Shown here piece by piece: positions 15,955 through 23,957 of a stretch of 57,748 bases of DNA. Location: positions 1 to 57,748 of the forward strand of contig SHVO01000004.1 in assembly GCA_009694245.1 (NCBI GenBank), given 5' to 3'. Position 1 is the stretch's first letter. The number at the start of each line of letters is the position of its first letter. The translations under genes and the position numbers were made by a program. Under the pieces are notes generated by a model. That model saw only the letters and a program-made list of their open reading frames with translations, was not told the origin of the DNA and made no database searches. The DNA comes from Rhodospirillaceae bacterium (lineage in GTDB: Bacteria > Pseudomonadota > Alphaproteobacteria > Rhodospirillales > Rhodospirillaceae).

Positions 15955-18246
15955 TCAGTTGAAGGGCTTTTCGTCGCGCGAGAATCCTTTGGGCGGCAGG
16001 CGTCCTGCCTGGGCGCGCATTCCGATCCAGTCCTTGAGGTCGGACTCGCTGCGTTCGCGGTCCCCGGATTTCCAACTCAGGCCTTCCTTCAGATTGAAGA
16101 CTTTGGCATCGGCGGTGCCGCCGTCCTTGTAGCGTTGCAATATGACGCCGCGACCGCGCGCCATTTCCGGGACTTCCTTCAAGGGAAAGATCAGAAGCTT
16201 GCGGTTGTCACCGATGATTGCCACCGAGTCCGGTGGCTTTCCGCTGAGCAAATCGGCGCCGGTGCCGGAGCTGCCGGGAATCGGTGTGCAGACCCGCGCT
16301 TTCTCACCTTCGGTCAGGTTCAAGGACTGCTTACCGTTCTTGGTCTGCGCGAAAACCTGCTCGGCCGAAACAACGAAACCGCGCCCGACGCTGGACACAA
16401 CCAGGAACTTCTGCTCACGCGCATAAACCCACATGCCGATAATGTCGGCGTCATTGGGTAGGTCGATCGAAAGGCGGAGCGGTTCACCGAAGCCGCGGCC
16501 TTGGGGCAGGCGTTCCGCGGCCACGGTATAGAATCGCCCGTCGGTACCAAAAAGCAAAATCTTGTCGGTCGACTGCGCCTTCGCGGCGGCGAGAAACGTA
16601 TCGCCTTCCTTGAGCTTCATGTCGCCACCGCCGGTGACGACGTCGTCCCGGTGGCCCTTTATCGCTCTCATCCAACCCTTGGCCGAGAGCACGACCGTAA
16701 TCGGCTCTTTTTCCACAAGCGCTTCAATCGGCACGACAATGACCGCGGGCGCATCGCTCAAGGCGGTACGGCGTTTGCCCAGCGGCGTTTTCTGACCGAA
16801 TTTTTCTTTCGCCCGCTTGATCTGTTCGGCGACGACCTTCCAGCGCCTTGCCTCGTCCTTCAAGAGCGCGTTCAAATCCTTTTTTTCGTCGGAGAGTCCC
16901 TTATGCTCGGTCTTGATCTCGAACTCTTCAAGCTTACGCAGGGACCGCAGCCGCATATTGAGTATGCCTTCAGCCTGCACATCCGTCAGATCGAATCGTT
17001 TCATCAACTTCGGTTTCGGGTCATCCTCGGTGCGAATAATCTTGATGACGGCATCAAGGTTGAGATAGGCGATCAGATAGCCTTCGAGCATTTCCAGCCG
17101 ATGGACAATATCCGCGAGGCGATGCTTGGAACGCCGCACGAGCACAACCTGGCGATGATCCAGGTAGGCTTGAAGGACGGCGCGAAGATCCATGACTTTT
17201 GGGATGCCGTCGGCGTCGAGCACGTTCATATTCAGCCCGAAGCGCGTTTCCAGGTCGGTTTGCCGGAATAGCTGCTCCATAAGCTGTGTGGCGTCGACGG
17301 TGCGCGATTTAGGTTCCAGGACGATCCGAACATCCTCGGTGGACTCGTCGCGGATGTCGGCCAGGAACGGCAACTTCTTCTCATCCATTAGCGCGGCAAC
17401 GCGCTCGATAAGCTTGGATTTCTGGACTTGGTAGGGAATCTCGGTGATGGCAATCTGGTATTGGCCGTGGCCGAGTTTTTCCTCGCTCCATTTCGCGCGC
17501 AGGCGCAGCGATCCGCGCCCAGTCCGGTAAGCCTCAATGATCGTCTCGCGGTTTTCCACCAGCACGCCGCCCGTTGGAAAGTCGGGGCCCGGAATGAGAT
17601 CCACAAGCGTGGCGATTTGCGCTTTCGGCGTCTTGATAAGGTGTAGCAACGCATCGCACAGTTCGCCGGCGTTGTGTGGCGGGATATTGGTGGCCATGCC
17701 GACAGCGATCCCCGAAGATCCGTTGGCGAGCAGATTCGGTACCGCCGAGGGCATGACGACCGGCTCGCTCTCCTCGCCGTCGTAGGTCGGGCGCAGATCG
17801 ACGGCGTCGTCGTCCAGGCCATCCATGAGCGCCTGGGCGAAGGGTGTCAGTTTTGCCTCGGTGTATCGCATGGCTGCGGCGTTATCACCGTCGATGTTGC
17901 CGAAGTTGCCCTGGCCTTCCACGAGCGGGTAGCGCACTGCGAATTCCTGCGCGAGGCGAACCAGTGCGTCGTATACGCTGATGTCCCCATGGGGATGGTA
18001 TTTGCCGATGACGTCGCCGACCACACGTGCGCATTTCTTGAATCCGCCGGCCGGATCCAGTTTCAATTGGCGCATGGCATAGAGAAGGCGGCGGTGGACG
18101 GGCTTTAAGCCATCGCGGACATCCGGCAGCGACCGGGAAACGATCGTCGAGAGGGCATAGGCGAGATAACGCTCGCTCAACGCTTCGGCGAGCGGCGTCT
18201 CACGGATGTTTTCCGGGCGCTTGGGCGCGGCGGATGATTTGGCCAT
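15955..18246 (-). CDS. parC: DNA topoisomerase IV subunit A
   Basis: ParC with ParE decatenates daughter chromosomes. From ATG 18246 (AGGA 7 bases upstream) the protein is 763 residues. It opens RYLAYALSTIVSRSLPDVRDGLKPVHRRLLYAM and has the catalytic tyrosine Tyr128 in AAMRYTE. The quinolone-determining stretch reads HPHGDISVYDALV, with Ile89 where E. coli ParC has Ser80. The C-terminal part has the weak beta-propeller blades of ParC and lacks the GyrA-box. The upstream extension to 18303 reads as non-coding. parE is not in the window. Confidence 0.96.
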   Translation of the reverse strand: MAKSSAAPKRPENIRETPLAEALSERYLAYALSTIVSRSLPDVRDGLKPVHRRLLYAMRQLKLDPAGGFKKCARVVGDVIGKYHPHGDISVYDALVRLAQEFAVRYPLVEGQGNFGNIDGDNAAAMRYTEAKLTPFAQALMDGLDDDAVDLRPTYDGEESEPVVMPSAVPNLLANGSSGIAVGMATNIPPHNAGELCDALLHLIKTPKAQIATLVDLIPGPDFPTGGVLVENRETIIEAYRTGRGSLRLRAKWSEEKLGHGQYQIAITEIPYQVQKSKLIERVAALMDEKKLPFLADIRDESTEDVRIVLEPKSRTVDATQLMEQLFRQTDLETRFGLNMNVLDADGIPKVMDLRAVLQAYLDHRQVVLVRRSKHRLADIVHRLEMLEGYLIAYLNLDAVIKIIRTEDDPKPKLMKRFDLTDVQAEGILNMRLRSLRKLEEFEIKTEHKGLSDEKKDLNALLKDEARRWKVVAEQIKRAKEKFGQKTPLGKRRTALSDAPAVIVVPIEALVEKEPITVVLSAKGWMRAIKGHRDDVVTGGGDMKLKEGDTFLAAAKAQSTDKILLFGTDGRFYTVAAERLPQGRGFGEPLRLSIDLPNDADIIGMWVYAREQKFLVVSSVGRGFVVSAEQVFAQTKNGKQSLNLTEGEKARVCTPIPGSSGTGADLLSGKPPDSVAIIGDNRKLLIFPLKEVPEMARGRGVILQRYKDGGTADAKVFNLKEGLSWKSGDRERSESDLKDWIGMRAQAGRLPPKGFSRDEKPFN

Positions 18247-18370
18247 AGAAATCCTGCTCGTTAGGGACGCGAAGCATAGCCGTCCCCGCCGGAAAAGCCA
18301 CAAGCGATAGTAGGTGAGACTTAGTTGTTGTCAACTGATCGGCCCGGACGCTTGTAGTGCTTCCGCCTGC

Positions 18371-19105
18371 TTAACTAAATCGCGCCGCGAAGCGTGTGCG
18401 CGAGGCCGGAATCTGCTGACGGTGCGGCCCAAAAACGTGGGTCTCAAAAAAATGCCCGGCCAAAGCCAGGCCCCGGGCGATTTCGGCCCGCTCAATATCG
18501 GAGGTGGCGGCCTTGGCGTTCTCGTCCCGCAGAAACGCCGGCAGGGCTAGGAGGCGGGGAATGTAAGGCGCGGCCGCAGCCCGGGATACGGCCCTGCCCG
18601 ATCGCGGTGAAACAAAAGCAAGATCGTCGGCCGCACCGGTGGCGGCGCAAGTCGAGAGATCCAGGCCGTAGCCCATATCGCGGAGCAGCGCCAATTCCCA
18701 CATGACGTAGTGGGCTTCCCATCCCGGAACGCCCAGGTGTTCGAGGAGATGGAGCGATTGGCGAAATACTTCGGCGTGGGGTTCGCGCTCCGGCAGCGTT
18801 GCCTCAGCCATGGCGCAAAGCGCCATTAATCCGGCCAAGACCTCGGCCGAGGACATGGCCTCGGCGGCGAAGGGGCGTAGGCCCTCCACCGTCAGGGTTC
18901 CTAAGTGCTCGTCGAGGCGGGCACGCCACCAGGCCCGCACCAAATTGCCGGACTGGAGTACGCCGCGACCCCGCTTGCCGCTGCCGCCCTTGACGATACC
19001 GGCGTGGCGGCCCTGGGCCTCGGTCAATAGCGTGACGATGGCGTCATGCTCGCCGAAGGGCCGAACGGCCAATATGATACCCTGATCTTCCCAACTTACG
19101 GCCAT
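18371..19105 (-). CDS. recO: DNA repair protein RecO
   Basis: RecO helps load RecA in the RecFOR gap-repair pathway. The start is ATG 19105 (244 residues), opening MAVSWEDQGIILAVRPFGEHDAIVTLLTE, the OB-fold of RecO. A TTG nine bases upstream is a less likely start. A helical domain follows with EVLAGLMALCAMAEATLPEREP and HYVMWELALLRDMGYGLDLSTCA. The later zinc-finger cysteines of some RecO proteins are reduced to one here. It is the last gene of the rnc-era-recO group, with a small membrane ORF between era and recO. Confidence 0.93.
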   Translation of the reverse strand: MAVSWEDQGIILAVRPFGEHDAIVTLLTEAQGRHAGIVKGGSGKRGRGVLQSGNLVRAWWRARLDEHLGTLTVEGLRPFAAEAMSSAEVLAGLMALCAMAEATLPEREPHAEVFRQSLHLLEHLGVPGWEAHYVMWELALLRDMGYGLDLSTCAATGAADDLAFVSPRSGRAVSRAAAAPYIPRLLALPAFLRDENAKAATSDIERAEIARGLALAGHFFETHVFGPHRQQIPASRTRFAARFS

Positions 19106-19240
19106 GAGGCGCAATTCTTATTGGTGGCGGCCGAGGCTAGAGTAGCCGGCAGGCAGCGATGCGAACTTTGGACCATGAGGGCACTCGCAGCTTAATCGAT
19201 CTACAGCGCTTCCCACTTGGATTGAAGCGCAGGGGGCGCC

Positions 19241-19412
19241 CTACTCAAAGCGCATAAAAACCACCGCGATTCCCGTGATTGCGCCGGCGACGCCGACAAA
19301 CATCATGACGTAGTCAGGCCAAGTCGTCGGACGTTTCTGGCCGCGCCGGATCGCGAGGAGCCCCAACGCGATCACGCCAAGCAAGAAAGCGGTGACCCCG
19401 AAAAACGCTCAC
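19241..19412 (-). CDS. Small two-helix membrane protein, start possibly frameshifted
   Basis: The frame ending at TAG 19241 reads GVTAFLLGVIALGLLAIRRG, then KRPTTWPDYVMMFVGVAGAITGIAVVFMRFE, a clear pair of membrane helices around a basic loop. There is no ATG in frame before a TGA at 19409-19411; the first in-frame starts are TTG 19384 and GTG 19375. A GTG at 19412 in another frame would give MSVFGVTAF if one T of the TTTTT run at 19402-19406 were absent. Either the gene uses a rare start or there is a one-base insertion. I do not recognise the family. It lies between era and recO on the same strand. Confidence 0.5.
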
Positions 19413-19475
19413 AGCCCGCCTACCCGCACGACTTCCAGGGAATCCTGACCGAACTGCCGCCGTATAAAAACGGAA

Positions 19476-20405
19476 TCACGCATTGAAGTCGAGCCCCCAT
19501 GACGCATAGAGGCCGCGGTCCTCGTTCCAGCGCTCGTTAACCTTCACATGCAGGAACAGATGCACGCGTCGCCCGAACAGCGATTCCAATTCCAAGCGGG
19601 AGGCGGCCCCGATGGATTTGATGCGCTTCCCACCATCGCCGAGAACAATCGGCCGATGGCTTTCGCGGCTAACGTAAATGACCTGATCGATGCGGGCACT
19701 CCCGTCCTTCTTCTCTTCCCAACGCTCGGTTTCAACCGCGCAGGAATACGGCAGTTCTTGACGAAGATTGAGGAATAATTTCTCCCGCGTAATTTCCGAC
19801 GCCAGCAGGCGCGCCGGCATATCCGAGACTTCGTCCTCGGGGAACAACCAATGGCCCGGCGCCATCAGCTCTGCAAGGCGTTCGCGCAAATGATCGAGGC
19901 CGTCCCCGGTCAAAGCCGAGATCATGAAGATTTCCGTGAAGACGCCGGTTGCATCCAAGCGCGCAGTAAGATCAAGAAGTTTCGGCTTGTCGGTGACATC
20001 GATCTTGTTAAGTGCCAACAGGGCTTTGCGCCCAGAGGCGCCGATGTCGGCGACAATGCGGTCCGTGTCGCCGTCAGAATCGGCGTGTTTGCCGGCTTTG
20101 GCCGCATCGACAATGAGCAGAATGGCGTCGGCATCGGCCGCACCCGACCAGGCCGCAGCGACCATGGCGCGTTCCAAACGCTTCTTCGGTTGAAAGATTC
20201 CGGGTGTGTCGACAAAAATCACTTGCGCCGGGCCAAACATGGCGATGCCGCGAACAACCGTCCGTGTCGTTTGCACGCGGGGCGAGACGATGCTTACCTT
20301 GGTGCCGACCAGCGCATTGACTAGCGTGGACTTTCCGGCGTTAGGCGCACCAATAACCGCGACAAAGCCGCAGCGCGTGGATTGCATTTCGCCTTCATCG
20401 ATCAC
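19476..20405 (-). CDS. era: GTPase Era
   Basis: Era is an essential GTPase that binds the 3' end of 16S rRNA during 30S assembly. The 309-residue protein has G1 GAPNAGKS (19-26), G3 VDTPGIF, G4 ALNKIDV and SALTGDGL. The C-terminal KH domain contains YVSRESHRPIVLGDGGKRIKSIG. The start overlaps the rnc stop by four bases (ATGA), the classic rnc-era coupling. A possible alternative start at the second Met (residue 7) would leave the GTPase domain intact. Confidence 0.97.
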   Translation of the reverse strand: MIDEGEMQSTRCGFVAVIGAPNAGKSTLVNALVGTKVSIVSPRVQTTRTVVRGIAMFGPAQVIFVDTPGIFQPKKRLERAMVAAAWSGAADADAILLIVDAAKAGKHADSDGDTDRIVADIGASGRKALLALNKIDVTDKPKLLDLTARLDATGVFTEIFMISALTGDGLDHLRERLAELMAPGHWLFPEDEVSDMPARLLASEITREKLFLNLRQELPYSCAVETERWEEKKDGSARIDQVIYVSRESHRPIVLGDGGKRIKSIGAASRLELESLFGRRVHLFLHVKVNERWNEDRGLYASWGLDFNA

Positions 20406-21130
20406 TCGGCGTGCTCCAAAAGACTCTTCAATAAGACCGCCGCGGCGGCCTGCGTGGCCAGACGCTTGGTGCGCCCCCGGCCAACCGTCTCAGGAAACCC
20501 CTGCACCATTACCGCCATCGTGAACGACGGCGCGTGTGCCGGACCCGACGCCTCAACCACCCGGTAAACCGGAAGAGGCAACCCGCGCCCCTGTGCCCAT
20601 TCCTGCAGTGCCGTCTTCGAGTCCCTCGGCGGAACGATCGCGGCCTTGATTAATGCGCGCCATCGCCCGATGATAAAACTTTCGGCTGCCGGCAGCCCGC
20701 CATCGAGATAGAGCGCGCCGATAATAGCTTCGCAGGCGTCTGCCAGCACCGCCGTCTCGGTCGCGGTCGCGGTCTGCCCGCGCGCAAGCTTTACATGATC
20801 CTCCAGGCCCAGGTCCGCTGCGACCTGGGCCAGCGTCGGTGCGCTGACCAGGGCCGCGAGACGCGGGGCAAGATCGCCCTCGTTCTCGTCGGGGAACGTA
20901 CGCAGAAGCGCATCGGCGACGACCAGGCCCAGCACCCGGTCGCCGAGAAACTCGAGGCGTTCGTTCCCGGCCGTGGCAGAAACCGGGGCACGATCTTTTT
21001 TGAGAGCGCCCAGGGATCCGCGATGCGTCAGCGCCTCGGCCAGAAGACTGGGATTTTCAAACCGGTAATCCAGGATCTGCTCAAGAGATTGCCCTAAAGG
21101 GCGTCTTGGAGTTTTCTGGCGCTCAGTCAT
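20402..21130 (-). CDS. rnc: Ribonuclease III
   Basis: RNase III cleaves double-stranded RNA in rRNA and mRNA processing. The 242-residue protein has the signature NERLEFLGDRVLGLVVADALL with the catalytic acidic residues (about 57-64), LADACEAIIGALYLDGG, and a C-terminal double-stranded RNA-binding domain (KTALQEWAQGRGLPLPVYRVVE). It begins 18 bases after lepB and overlaps era by four bases, the usual lepB-rnc-era order. Confidence 0.97.
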   Translation of the reverse strand: MTERQKTPRRPLGQSLEQILDYRFENPSLLAEALTHRGSLGALKKDRAPVSATAGNERLEFLGDRVLGLVVADALLRTFPDENEGDLAPRLAALVSAPTLAQVAADLGLEDHVKLARGQTATATETAVLADACEAIIGALYLDGGLPAAESFIIGRWRALIKAAIVPPRDSKTALQEWAQGRGLPLPVYRVVEASGPAHAPSFTMAVMVQGFPETVGRGRTKRLATQAAAAVLLKSLLEHAE

Positions 21131-21148
21131 GAAAGGCGCGCCTCACCA

Positions 21149-21913
21149 TCAATTGATTCCGTCAAACAGGCGGTTGAAACGGATCGCGAAGGGCCATTTC
21201 CACACTTCCCAGATCGATGCGCTGCCATCGGTCGAAAAGAACAGGAATTCGGCGCGGCCTACGAGATTCTCGGCCGGAACAAAGCCGACGTCAGCGCGGC
21301 TATCGACTGAGTTATCGCGGTTGTCGCCCATCATAAAGAAATGTCCCTCAGGGACAACGAACTTGCGCGTATTGTCGAGCCTGCGACTGTCGCCTTCTTC
21401 AAGAATGAAATGAACCAGCCCACCGGGCAAGGTCTCCTTGTAGCGGACAGGCCGGCGGACGTTGCCGTCGGTGTCGCGGTAGACGAATTCGTCGACCTTT
21501 TCGCGCTCGATCAGCTGGCCGTTGATAAAAAGGCGGCCATCCTGCATACGCAGCGTGTCGCCGGGCAGTCCGACCAGCCGCTTGATGTAGTCTGTTGAAT
21601 TGTCCGACGGCAGCTTAAATACGATGACATCGCCGCGCTCGGGCTGCGACATCATGACGCGCCCTGAAAACGGAATAACGCTGAAAGGAACCGAATGTTG
21701 GCTATAGCCGTAGGAGTATTTCGACACGAACAGGTAGTCGCCCACGAGCAGCGTCGGAATCATCGAACCGGATGGGATGTTGAATGGCTCGAACAAGAAC
21801 GTACGGATCACGAGCGCAACAATCAACGTATAGACCACGGTCCATACGGTTTCGCCGAATCCTTCTTGTTTTTTTGTCGGGGTGGAAATGACTGCGGAAC
21901 CGGGTTCTGACAT
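21149..21913 (-). CDS. lepB: Signal peptidase I
   Basis: LepB removes signal peptides from exported proteins at the inner membrane. I start at ATG 21913 (254 residues), where MSEPGSAVIS leads into one TM helix (TVVYTLIVALVIRTFLF); the longer frame to 22021 begins with sequence unlike the family. The nucleophile is Ser50 in PSGSMIPTLL and the general base is the Lys of YIKRLVGLPGD. MMGDNRDNSVDSR is the conserved box E. No clear ribosome site precedes the chosen ATG. It lies 188 bases from acpS. Confidence 0.95.
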   Translation of the reverse strand: MSEPGSAVISTPTKKQEGFGETVWTVVYTLIVALVIRTFLFEPFNIPSGSMIPTLLVGDYLFVSKYSYGYSQHSVPFSVIPFSGRVMMSQPERGDVIVFKLPSDNSTDYIKRLVGLPGDTLRMQDGRLFINGQLIEREKVDEFVYRDTDGNVRRPVRYKETLPGGLVHFILEEGDSRRLDNTRKFVVPEGHFFMMGDNRDNSVDSRADVGFVPAENLVGRAEFLFFSTDGSASIWEVWKWPFAIRFNRLFDGIN

Positions 21914-22101
21914 TGTCGTCAAGGCAATAGTGGACGCGTGTCCGGCGATCACTGTCGGGGGACGCGCAAGGCCGGGATGAAGCCAGCGCGGCCCGTCAAA
22001 GTCAAGGGAATCAGCCACCAATTTCCGGCATTCGGCTTGCTATCTCGGCCCGTGCCACCGATTTTCGTCGGAGCAACGAGAGTCCCGGAGCGGAAAAAGG
22101 A

Positions 22102-22518
22102 TCAATGATCGAGGGGAACGGCGGAGATGATTACCAGGGCCTCAGCCATCGGATATTCGTCGCTGAGCGTGAGGTCCACTTGCGCCCGCATGCCGGCCGG
22201 CGTGAGCGCCTTTAGCCGTTCCGCCGCACCGCCGGTCATGACGACGGTCGGCTTGCCGTTGGGTAGGTTTAGGACGCCAAGATCACGCCAATAAACGCCG
22301 TTGCGAAAGCCGGTACCGAGCGCCTTCGCGGCCGCCTCTTTGGCGGCGTAACGCTTCGCCAATGTCGCCGCATAGGCGTTCCCGGAACCGAGGCGACGCT
22401 CGGCCTTGCGCTGCTCGGCCTCGGTATAGATTCGGTGGATGAAACGGTCGCCGAACCGGGCCAGTGTTTTTTCAATGCGGCGGATATCGATAAGGTCGTT
22501 GCCGATGCCAAGGATCAT
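22102..22518 (-). CDS. acpS: Holo-[acyl-carrier-protein] synthase
   Basis: AcpS transfers phosphopantetheine from CoA to acyl carrier protein. The 138-residue protein begins [26 protein letters not shown] with the catalytic Asp of GNDLIDI, and has [17 protein letters not shown] with the Mg-binding Glu, both typical. It overlaps pdxJ by four bases (22515-22518). The order pdxJ-acpS-lepB is common in Proteobacteria. Confidence 0.96.
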   Translation of the reverse strand: MILGIGNDLIDIRRIEKTLARFGDRFIHRIYTEAEQRKAERRLGSGNAYAATLAKRYAAKEAAAKALGTGFRNGVYWRDLGVLNLPNGKPTVVMTGGAAERLKALTPAGMRAQVDLTLSDEYPMAEALVIISAVPLDH

Positions 22519-23282
22519 GCGCCTACCCTCGCCGCCACGCGCGCCGCATCCATGGCGGCGCGCATGCGAAAAATCGCCGTGACAAACCCGGAAAAAATCG
22601 CCTCGCCTACCAGAAAATGCCCGATATTGAGCTCGGCGAGGGTTGGAATGGCCGCGACAGGACCGACGGTTTCATATCCCAAGCCATGGCCCGCATGGCA
22701 CTCAAGCCCGATCTTGGCGGCGTGAGCGGCCGCGAACTGTAATCGCGCGAGGTGCCGTTCCCGCTCAGGACCGGGAATAGCTTCGCAATAGGCGCCAGTG
22801 TGCAGTTCGACCACCGGCGCGCCCAGGCTCTTCGCGGCATCGAGCTGGCGCGTCTCCGCTTCGATGAACACTGAGACGCGGATGCCGGCCACGGTGAGGC
22901 CTCGTACGTAAGGGACCAAACTATTGTGCTCGCCGGCGACATCGAGGCCGCCCTCCGTCGTGCGCTCCTGGCGTTTCTCCGGAACCAGACAAACCGCGTG
23001 AGGTTTATGGCGCAAGGCAATTTCCAGCATTTCCGCCGTCGCCGCCATTTCCAGATTCAGCGGCACTTTCAGCTCAGCGACGAGCCGCTCGATATCGGCG
23101 TCCGATATATGACGGCGGTCTTCGCGCAAATGGGCCGTGATACCGTCGGCGCCGGCTTCGGCAGCGAGTAACGCTGCGCGCACCGGATCCGGATGGCGGT
23201 CGCCGCGCGCATTGCGCACGGTCGCGACGTGATCGACGTTCACACCGAGACGCAAATAGTTTGGCTGCCGCATGATGTTCAC
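22515..23282 (-). CDS. pdxJ: Pyridoxine 5'-phosphate synthase
   Basis: PdxJ closes the ring of vitamin B6 from deoxyxylulose phosphate and aminoacetone phosphate. The 255-residue TIM barrel has [16 protein letters not shown] near the N-terminus, [36 protein letters not shown] and [12 protein letters not shown] second Met at residue 4 could be the true start (23273). It overlaps both its neighbours by four bases, acpS downstream and the DUF2062 gene upstream, so the three form one translationally coupled unit. Confidence 0.96.
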   Translation of the reverse strand: MNIMRQPNYLRLGVNVDHVATVRNARGDRHPDPVRAALLAAEAGADGITAHLREDRRHISDADIERLVAELKVPLNLEMAATAEMLEIALRHKPHAVCLVPEKRQERTTEGGLDVAGEHNSLVPYVRGLTVAGIRVSVFIEAETRQLDAAKSLGAPVVELHTGAYCEAIPGPERERHLARLQFAAAHAAKIGLECHAGHGLGYETVGPVAAIPTLAELNIGHFLVGEAIFSGFVTAIFRMRAAMDAARVAARVGA

Positions 23283-23881
23283 GCTTCGGTTCCCGGTACC
23301 CGCGATTGCCCTACGGCGCGCCTTCCAACACGGCGCATAACCCGCTCAAGATGGACGGCCCTGAGGACCGGAAGCAGGCCGAAATACGCGGCGAACCCCG
23401 CGACAATTGCCATAGGAATGCTACCCACAATCATCGGCCAAAATATAGGCCAGACATTCGCACGAAACACCTCAATATCGGCGTTCAAGATAGCTTCGAT
23501 GAGTCCTTTAAACATCTGAACAAAGTTCGGCGGATGTTCACCGAGATCAATCCCTACCATCGATGCGCCTAAGTAGTAGGCGCCGAACCAAAGCGGCGGC
23601 CCAGTCCAAGGATTGGCGATTTGCGCGCCAAGCACGGCGGCGAAAACATTTCCCCGGATGGCCCAGGCCAGAAATCCAGCCGTGACGATATGCGTGCCGT
23701 AGAACGGCGTCATCGCCGCCGCCGCTCCGCATGCGAAGCCGGCGGCAATGCTGGACGCCGTGCCGGGGATACGCCGTAAGCGATGCCAGTAGTAGGTCAC
23801 CGTACGCCGCCAACCCATGCGGGGCCAAATCCATTGGCCTAGTCTCTCTTGGATCGGCAGTCGTTTTCGGCGTTGGAACAT
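23279..23881 (-). CDS. DUF2062 membrane protein
   Basis: The 200-residue protein has a basic N-terminal segment ([20 protein letters not shown]), then hydrophobic helices. [44 protein letters not shown] and [21 protein letters not shown] are the marks of DUF2062. The function of this family is not established. It overlaps pdxJ by four bases and lies 76 bases downstream of rsh, so it is probably translated with pdxJ and acpS. Confidence 0.88.
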   Translation of the reverse strand: MFQRRKRLPIQERLGQWIWPRMGWRRTVTYYWHRLRRIPGTASSIAAGFACGAAAAMTPFYGTHIVTAGFLAWAIRGNVFAAVLGAQIANPWTGPPLWFGAYYLGASMVGIDLGEHPPNFVQMFKGLIEAILNADIEVFRANVWPIFWPMIVGSIPMAIVAGFAAYFGLLPVLRAVHLERVMRRVGRRAVGQSRVPGTEA

Positions 23882-23957
23882 GACTTCGATCTATTCCGCA
23901 AATCAATCCGGCGTGCCGGGGTCAAGCATTCTTGGTGGCGCGGACAACCAGTGGGAG

